From Pocillopora verrucosa (lineage: Eukaryota > Cnidaria > Anthozoa > Scleractinia > Pocilloporidae), in NCBI RefSeq assembly GCF_036669915.1, contig NC_089322.1:17328219-17392218 (forward strand): DNA of 64,000 nt, given 5' to 3'. Under the pieces are notes generated by a model, which saw nothing but the letters and a program-made list of their open reading frames with translations, did no database searches and was not told the DNA's origin. Shown piece by piece: positions 58,170 through 64,000 of this stretch (position 1 is the first letter of the stretch; each line of letters starts with the position of its first letter). The position numbers and the translations under genes were made by a program.

Positions 58170-61100
58170 TATAGCAGGTAATTTAGTGTTAACAACTGGG
58201 TTGAAAACGTAAATTAGCCACCGTAAAGGGTAAAAAAGCTGACGTTTCGAGCGTTAGCCCTTCGTCAGAGCGATTGCTCTGATCGCTCTGACGAAGGGCT
58301 AACGCTCGAAACGTCAGCTTTTTTACCCTTTACGGTGGCTAATTTACGTTTTCAACCCAGTTATTAACACTAAATTACCTGCTTAATCCTTTACAGCTTT
58401 ACATCCTAATATCGGTATGCTCATTCTCCATAATGTTCTCTAAAAATTTCCTAAGATACTGAGAAGGGGAATTTATTTTACAACCTGACAAAGAGCTTCT
58501 TAAGTTGGTGATTATTTCCCTCATTCTAGTGATCTTAACCCTTTGGCCCCTAAAAGTGATTGACATCTAATTTCTCATTACAATATCACCCCTGAATCAC
58601 ACTTTTAAGGTCATGAGAATAAAGGAAATGATCACCAACTAAAGAAACTCTTGATTGCTAAACAAATTCTCCTTATCAGCATCTTAGGAAATGTATATAG
58701 AACAGTATGGAGAATATGCGTACTGACGTTAGGGTGTAAAGGGTTAATATTGTAAGGAGAAATTAGGATTAGGGTCACAGTGTTCTCCCTTATTTTAAGC
58801 ATGACAGGTAAAGTACATTTTCAAACCGGTAAAGAAATCCTTTCACCAGTTGAATTTCAAGAATTCCAAGCAATTTTAAACGGTAATAAGAGGTACTACA
58901 GGCGGTAAATGTTACTGGTTACCGCCTGAAAAGGAGAACACTGTAGTAGGGTCACTCTTAGGCGTTAACCCTTTACTCCATACTGTTCTTTATACATTTC
59001 CTAAGGCGCTAAGAAGGGGAATTTGTTCCACAACAAAGAGCTTCTCTAGTAAGTGACCTTTCTTTTATTCTTGTCACCCCAATGTTTGATTCAGGGGTGA
59101 TATTGCGAGGATAAATTAGAGGCTAATCACTCTTAAGGGTTAAAGGTTCAATTGGCCGCTTTTCTTGAGCAGGAACTGAATTTTGTGCCAAGTCTTAAAT
59201 CTAACCCTGTTCTATCTGTATCAGGTGGATTACTAGGTCCAAATAGATCATGTTTTTGGTAAAGGCAAAGGCAAAGGAAAGTGCTCTGAACTCTACCAAC
59301 CATAGGTTTGAGGCATTCCCAGCTACTATTTACTTATTCCCAAATTTCTTACCTCTGGTACTGCTCCACTAGCAACAATGAGAATACCTGCGCTCTCATA
59401 AAGGAACAACTACAAGAAAATAATTCACAAAAAAAAAATTTGGATCTTAAACACTTTCAAAAACAAGTGATCAACGATTGCGTCAATAAGCCACCGCCAT
59501 TAACCTCCTCACTGCCAAGATCTAGATACCAACTTCCCCTCACTGACCGCCATACATTTTTTCTAATTCTTGGTCTGAGAATCTAGCATTTAATCATGCA
59601 CTGTCTCCTCGTTGTTACATTTCTTTTTTTTTTTGTTATCTATATCTGGTTGAAAATGTATTGATATTGTAAGGAGAAATTCCTTGCTGATCACCTCTGA
59701 CAGCGAAAGGATTAGAACAACTCATGACAATATTTCAATAACGGACCAAATAAATATAAGGATTGATTTCATTCAAAAAAAAAAAAATTTTAATACCCGA
59801 TCATCTGCAGATAGAAGCTGCTGGTAACCATTGTCCTTCAAAAGAAAGGAAAATCACAATAAAGAATAAGAACGGAGAAACCTTGGATTGTATGAACAGT
59901 GAAGACTGATCAACTTATAATCAACCTTAAGCGTTTGTTTCTCCCAAGAAGAAACCCAATTTCAAATACAAGCTTAATAAGTACGTGTAGGTTCCGGGTT
60001 ATCAAACGTTATGGAGGGATAGGAAGGTAGGTTTACTCTGTGCTCGAGCCAACTAGTCCATCCACAACTTATCCTGATCTCCATGGCATGAAGCGACTAG
60101 GAGTATTGCTACTCCCCTCTGGATGCGATACCTGTCCATTGCACAGTTACCCTCCAGAATTTCATCAGGCTTCCCTGATAATTTACCGGTACCCATTTAT
60201 ACTCCTGGGTGGAGTGAAGTACAGTGAAAGTTTAGTGCTTTGCTCAAGAACACAGCACACAGACCCGGCCAAGTATCGAACACGGACTTTTTGAGCCCAC
60301 AGTCCAGCGGTAACCACAAGCCTATCGCGTCTCCCTCATAGAGTATGACAAGGTAGCAGTAAAATAGTTTTGCTTATACTCACTGCGGATATGACAAGAA
60401 GTCCCTGTAGTCTCTTTAAAACATCATGAGCATAGTTCACCATGATTCCCCTGAAACAAGCAAGTAAATTAGTACAAGAGAGTTTACTGTTACAAGATTA
60501 TCCTTGCCCAGGCTAATTAACAAAGTCAGCGAATACTTGTGATTATGTCTGATATTGCGAGGAAAGTTATGTACATTTACAGAACACAACGCTCAAAATT
60601 TAAATCCCAGAAGTGAGCAACATGTACCTTCTCCCTATAATATCCATACATTATCTTGACAGCAAAATTATTTAACAGATAACTCTTGGCAAATCTCCAC
60701 AATGAAACTTACTTGTGAGACTTGATAAACCTTGAAAACAGATAGGAACATCGGCTCCTAACAGTGCAGTTTGGATTCCGGAGTCCTCTCTCATCGAGGA
60801 AAGCAATCTAGGACACAAAAAGTTTTAAACTCTTTTTATTACAGCAAAAAATACATTTCTTCGAAGGACAAGAGTCTAGATAAATCATCAGTTACAATCA
60901 ATTCAAGCCTAACAGGCAAACCTAGAGGAGACCACAGATACACAGATACAGTGCGTACTTGACAGGGAGTTGTAACCACAACTGTCTCTTTGAAGTACAT
61001 GTAGAGATCGTGAGGGGGAGGGGAACTGCTATGTCTATGTCTGTAAAACACTTTTTGCTTGAGTGACATTAAACCAAAACCAACGAAATAACAATGAGCA

Positions 61101-63820
61101 ATGTGAACAAGGAAAATATCATAGACGTGCAAATGAGCAATCAAAGTGGGCAGATAAAAAAAAAAGCCTCATTGGAGTTCAAGTGACCAAGTCAATATCT
61201 ATTTTTGTTTGAATCTGACTGGTCTAGAAGGTTGTGTACATCCAAATCCTTGGACAGTTTTGACACTAAATTGAAAATGACTCTGAAGGATTGTCAAAGA
61301 AAACTTTAAAAGATGGCTTTATAAAATAATTCAAATAGTAGATAAGCTGGAAACCACTCCGCTTCGCGTCGTGGTTTCCTAAGCTTATCTCGTGTTCTCC
61401 CAACCTCCCGCGTGTTTACATCAGGCTATGTAAACACAGAAACCATTTTACATTTCTTCATTGTAAAATCAAGTTCAATCCAAAACTCTCACCAGTACTG
61501 CTGGAATGTGTTGACTCTGGATGCTGAAAAATCTGTCATACCTGACAACTGTCTCAAAGAACTGAAAGGGAATGGAAAACATATCGAACAATTTGTTAAA
61601 TTAAAAAGATTATATTCATGCCTATCAAGATTGAAAACGTACAAAAATTAAAAAAAAATGTTACCATTTGAGCCACCGAGGAGTGGTTGTAGTAAGACAC
61701 ATTACTGGTCACCAACTGTTAGAAGAAATGATTGATCGATCAGTGAGTCAAACCTAATCAAACCATTTAAGGCTGTAATAACACGTGTTTTATCCTCTTG
61801 CTTCTGTTTTTCAGCCAACCAACCAGGCAGTCAATCACTTGTCATTCACTCAGTCTGGCTGTCTGTAAGTATGGTTCTTAATCAAACAGTCAGTTCCTCA
61901 AGAAGTGAGTGAGTCAGTAAGTGCATCTGTCAGTCTGTTTATTAATCCACTTACTCACTATTCAGTCACTCAGGTGGTCAGAAACTCGATGCAAGTCAGT
62001 CAGTAAGTCAATCACTCTGTCTAAATTGCCCTGTCATCCATCTGTCTGTCCACCTAACTGTCCAGTCCATGCACTGCCGAAAGAAAAAAATAACCTACCA
62101 AACTCATCATTTGCTGAAGCGCTGAAAACTTTGAGGCATCAGAGTACAATTGTTGGGTCTGTTGATAAAAGAATAATTACCCAAAATGTGGTCTACAAAC
62201 ATTTTGTAACATCTGTACCTCACCCTCTCTAGCATTTTACTATCTGTAGCAAAAATATTAACAATAACAAAGCAGAAAGTATTTCAGATCAAACTAGAAG
62301 AGCCCCCTTACCGACATTGCTTCTCCAACCATGTAAAGAACCCGCACAGCTATCTCCACATCCATAAACTTGGCTGCATCTAATTGCCTGCAGAAAAAAA
62401 AGATTGAATGTTTAAGATAGCCAGTCTTATTTCAGCCACCGCTGTACCTAGAATTGAACCTCTTTAACCCTTTAACACCCATGAGTGACCAAGACAAAAT
62501 TTCTCCTAACAATATCAATACAATATCAACCAGATAGGGGATGAGAATAAAGAAAAATACCAATTTAGGAATAATTAGTTGATCCAATACTAAATTCTCT
62601 GAACTAACATTACAAGAATTGTATGGTTGAGGGTAAGGAGAATTACAAATTTGATCTGGACTTTACACCCCAACAATAGTGTGTTTTATTCTCCATAATG
62701 TTTTCTATACAGCACATTTCCTGTGGTTCTTGAGAGCGGAATTTGTTTACCAATCAAGAGCAACTTAAGTTGGTAGTTGTTTCCACTCTTCTTATGACCA
62801 CAAATTTGTTGCTCTTGGGTGTAGAACTTTCAGAAGAAATAATTGCGTGAGCCACTCTAAGAGATTAATGGGTTAATCTTACCCAAACGTTGAATTCAAA
62901 ATATTGTGAACTGAGACCAGCACAAGATTAGGGTCCTGAAAGACATACAAATAAATAAAAATTTAAAAATTAATCCTCCAAGTTTAAATTCTGTGAGTAC
63001 TACTTCAAATAATACTGTTGCACTAACATACCAGCTGAGCAATATTGTCAAATAAGATCTTCATTTCCTTTCTATATTCCATGAACATCACTTCATCTTC
63101 ACCCTGAAAGATGCAATAGTCGTCGTCTTCATAATGAAAGAATTTTGGAAAAATATCTGATGATGTAAATTTGACCTCACATTTACACACCCTTTTCATA
63201 AAATTGTATGAAGACCTTTTGGAAAAATATCTGATGATGTAAATTTGACCTCACATTTACACACCCTTTTCATAAAATTGTATGAAGACCTTTACCTCAT
63301 GATCAAAGTTATATGATTCATCGTACTTCATCTTGTTGATAATGACATGCAAAATTCCCTAAAAATATTCCACAAAAAAAAAACTAATCAGACTTACAGT
63401 ATTACTTGCAAAAAGTTTCCTTGAAAGTAAGGCTTGGAGGAAACAATCAATTGAAACTGTACATGCATTTTCTTGCATTTGCCTTCCCACTCTCAATATA
63501 TGGTAGAAGCTGCCAACTCAAACTCCCAGGGGAAACAAAAAATGGTTTGAGTCAGCAGGGGTTTGAGTTAGCTGATGGTAAATGACAGAAATAATGGGTC
63601 AATGGAAATCTGACCCTCTGCTTGTTACCCAGGGGTTTGAGTTAGCACGGTTCCACTATAATGCTATAAGTTAAATCAAGTTCATTCATTGTTCACAATT
63701 AAAATCATTATCAACCAACAGGTATCTGCATTCCACCTTTTAAAAATCTTGAAAATCAAATTTGAAGAGCTTCGATCTTACCCTTAAGTTTTCTTTCTGT
63801 TGTTCACTTGGACTTGCAAT
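50870..63820 (-). CDS. XPOT: exportin-T, C-terminal ~594 residues, 25 exons (5' end outside window)
   Basis: Exons 5' to 3': 63782-63820, 63296-63358, 63032-63103, 62883-62935, 62312-62387, 62099-62158, 61665-61715, 61493-61561, 60713-60807, 60384-60450, 59797-59835, 59353-59409, 57705-57773, 57214-57287, 56323-56392, 55815-55973, 54877-54933, 54518-54613, 53825-53918, 53097-53164, 52855-52903, 52652-52767, 52066-52113, 51461-51532, 50870-50941. Phases all join (1785 bases). Exportin-T is the importin-beta family HEAT-repeat receptor that carries mature tRNA out of the nucleus with RanGTP. Matches to the human protein are frequent: FFETVVRYDRFF, VRSRCSYLFSRFIKS, GVRQYLHRMIVCLGEGVLPF, IQEFIPLINQI, RKLVELWGG, YENIVPATFVAP and KTFKNYIK. 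The final exon reads past a possible GTACCT donor to a stop, giving VPWE where human has VFFQRAKP, so a further exon may exist. Confidence 0.93.
50990..51250. repeat. degenerate G-rich tandem repeats
   Basis: Loose repeats of GGGAATGTCCG-like phrases are followed by two G-runs (about 51198-51208 and 51238-51247). They are intronic, between the last two exportin-T exons. Confidence 0.55.
51640..51910. mobile_element. SINE-like repeat
   Basis: Shares GGATGCTAGTCCATCACAAG, TTCATCAGGCTTCCCCGACA and a GAGGCACTGTGAG block with the copies at 24690, 53370 and 60040. Its end carries CAGGTCTCGAGCCC, like a degenerate B box. Confidence 0.6.
53370..53505. mobile_element. SINE-like repeat, diverged
   Basis: Carries GTTCCCCGACAATTTGCC, then ACACTCCCGGGTGGGGAGAG, matching the family core. 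Intronic in exportin-T. Confidence 0.5.
55440..55612. mobile_element. foldback MITE, half copy
   Basis: Only one arm is present: CGCTCTGACGAAGGGCTAAT, TTACGATGGCTAATTTACAT and TACTCTCCCACCAACGCAGC. Confidence 0.6.
56105..56320. mobile_element. MITE, AACCCTTT family 1
   Basis: It runs from TAGTGACCAGCGACTAATTT to GGGCGTAAAGGGTTAA and ends within about 5 bases of the donor of the exportin-T exon at 56323. Confidence 0.65.
58125..58382. mobile_element. long near-perfect foldback MITE
   Basis: Arms of about 100 bp (58175-58274 and 58282-58381) are almost exact inverse copies around a 7-base centre. They include GACGTTTCGAGCGTTAGCCC and CGTAAATTAGCCACCGTAAA. This is the youngest-looking member of the family and lies in an exportin-T intron. 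Confidence 0.85.
58383..59150. mobile_element. cluster of three AACCCTTT family 1 MITEs
   Basis: Three copies lie close together: reverse at 58385-58545, forward at 58540-58745 and reverse at 58970-59150. Neighbouring copies face each other, so the transcript could fold into long stems. Confidence 0.65.
60040..60335. mobile_element. SINE-like repeat
   Basis: Contains TTCATCAGGCTTCCCTGATA, CCCATTTATACTCCTGGGTG, CAAGAACACAGCACACAGAC and an end with CCACAGTCCAGCGG. Intronic in exportin-T. Confidence 0.6.
62465..62880. mobile_element. two adjacent AACCCTTT MITEs
   Basis: A family 2 copy (62465-62655, starting TTTAACCCTTTAACACCCAT) is followed by a reverse family 1 copy (62660-62880, ending GGGTTAA). 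Confidence 0.6.
63143..63290. repeat. 74-bp perfect tandem duplication
   Basis: Two copies of a 74-base unit (beginning TTTTGGAAAAATATCTGATG) are identical. On the gene strand the array starts about five bases into the intron after the exportin-T exon at 63296. Confidence 0.9.
63490..63665. repeat. dispersed repeat with GGGGTTTGAGTTAGC phrases
   Basis: Three related phrases (CCAACTCAAACTCCCAGGGG, GGGGTTTGAGTTAGCTGATG, GGGGTTTGAGTTAGCACGG) suggest an inverted-repeat element between the first two exportin-T exons of the window. Confidence 0.45.
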
Positions 63821-64000
63821 CTGAAAGAAATTTAAAGTCATTATGAACAGCTTTGGAATAATGATCATTGTCATTAACTTTCTCGAATGGTCATTGATTG
63901 ACCAAAATCGAGCAGTATCCACCAACTTACAACTGATAGTGCCTGATCTCTTTATTTTCAATCTTTGAATTTTATTTAATTCATATCTACATGCTGAAAC

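Noticed and set aside
61412..61651. 79-codon plus-strand frame
   Set aside because: Antisense to the exportin-T exon at 61493-61561.

Overview
The window is animal nuclear DNA, AT-rich and intron-rich, and most probably comes from an anthozoan cnidarian such as a stony coral. That attribution rests on gene content, intron-exon style and the dense short inverted-repeat families, and no search was run. Two conserved multi-exon genes lie on the minus strand. From about 63.8 kb down to 50.9 kb are 25 exons encoding the last ~594 residues of exportin-T (XPOT), the nuclear tRNA exporter; its first exons lie beyond the window. From 39.9 kb down to about 18.2 kb is what appears to be a complete 25-exon gene for a TBK1/IKK-epsilon kinase of about 780 residues, with kinase, ubiquitin-like, coiled scaffold and C-terminal adaptor regions. 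The exons of each gene were joined by hand, and all splice phases agree.

XPOT followed by TBK1 on the same strand is also the arrangement on human chromosome 12q14, so this looks like ancient conserved linkage. A small single-exon short-chain dehydrogenase/reductase gene (plus strand, 46.9-47.7 kb) and a LINE remnant now lie between the two.

The first 7 kb is a transposon graveyard. It holds a MULE-type transposase with a zinc finger (minus, 0.45-2.27 kb), a reverse-transcriptase fragment ending in a minisatellite (2.4-2.9 kb), a frameshifted HECT-like companion gene (plus, 3.2-4.2 kb), and a spliced zinc-ribbon plus DDE-integrase gene (minus, 5.2-6.7 kb) with a 21-bp minisatellite at its promoter.

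From 7 to 15 kb is a locally duplicated region around one plus-strand gene (UTR exon at ~10.7 kb, coding exon 11.37-12.38 kb). It encodes an alpha-helical protein with two hydrophobic segments and is interrupted by one in-frame TAG. Two duplicated exon-like segments and two orphan exon candidates follow at 13.7-15.2 kb.

The introns of the kinase and exportin genes carry a BEL/Pao LTR retroelement fragment (30.0-33.0 kb) into which an inverted-repeat element has inserted. They also hold several foldback MITE families, SINE-like repeats, local tandem duplications and a decayed duplicate of one kinase exon. No rRNA gene, CRISPR array or convincing functional tRNA gene was seen.
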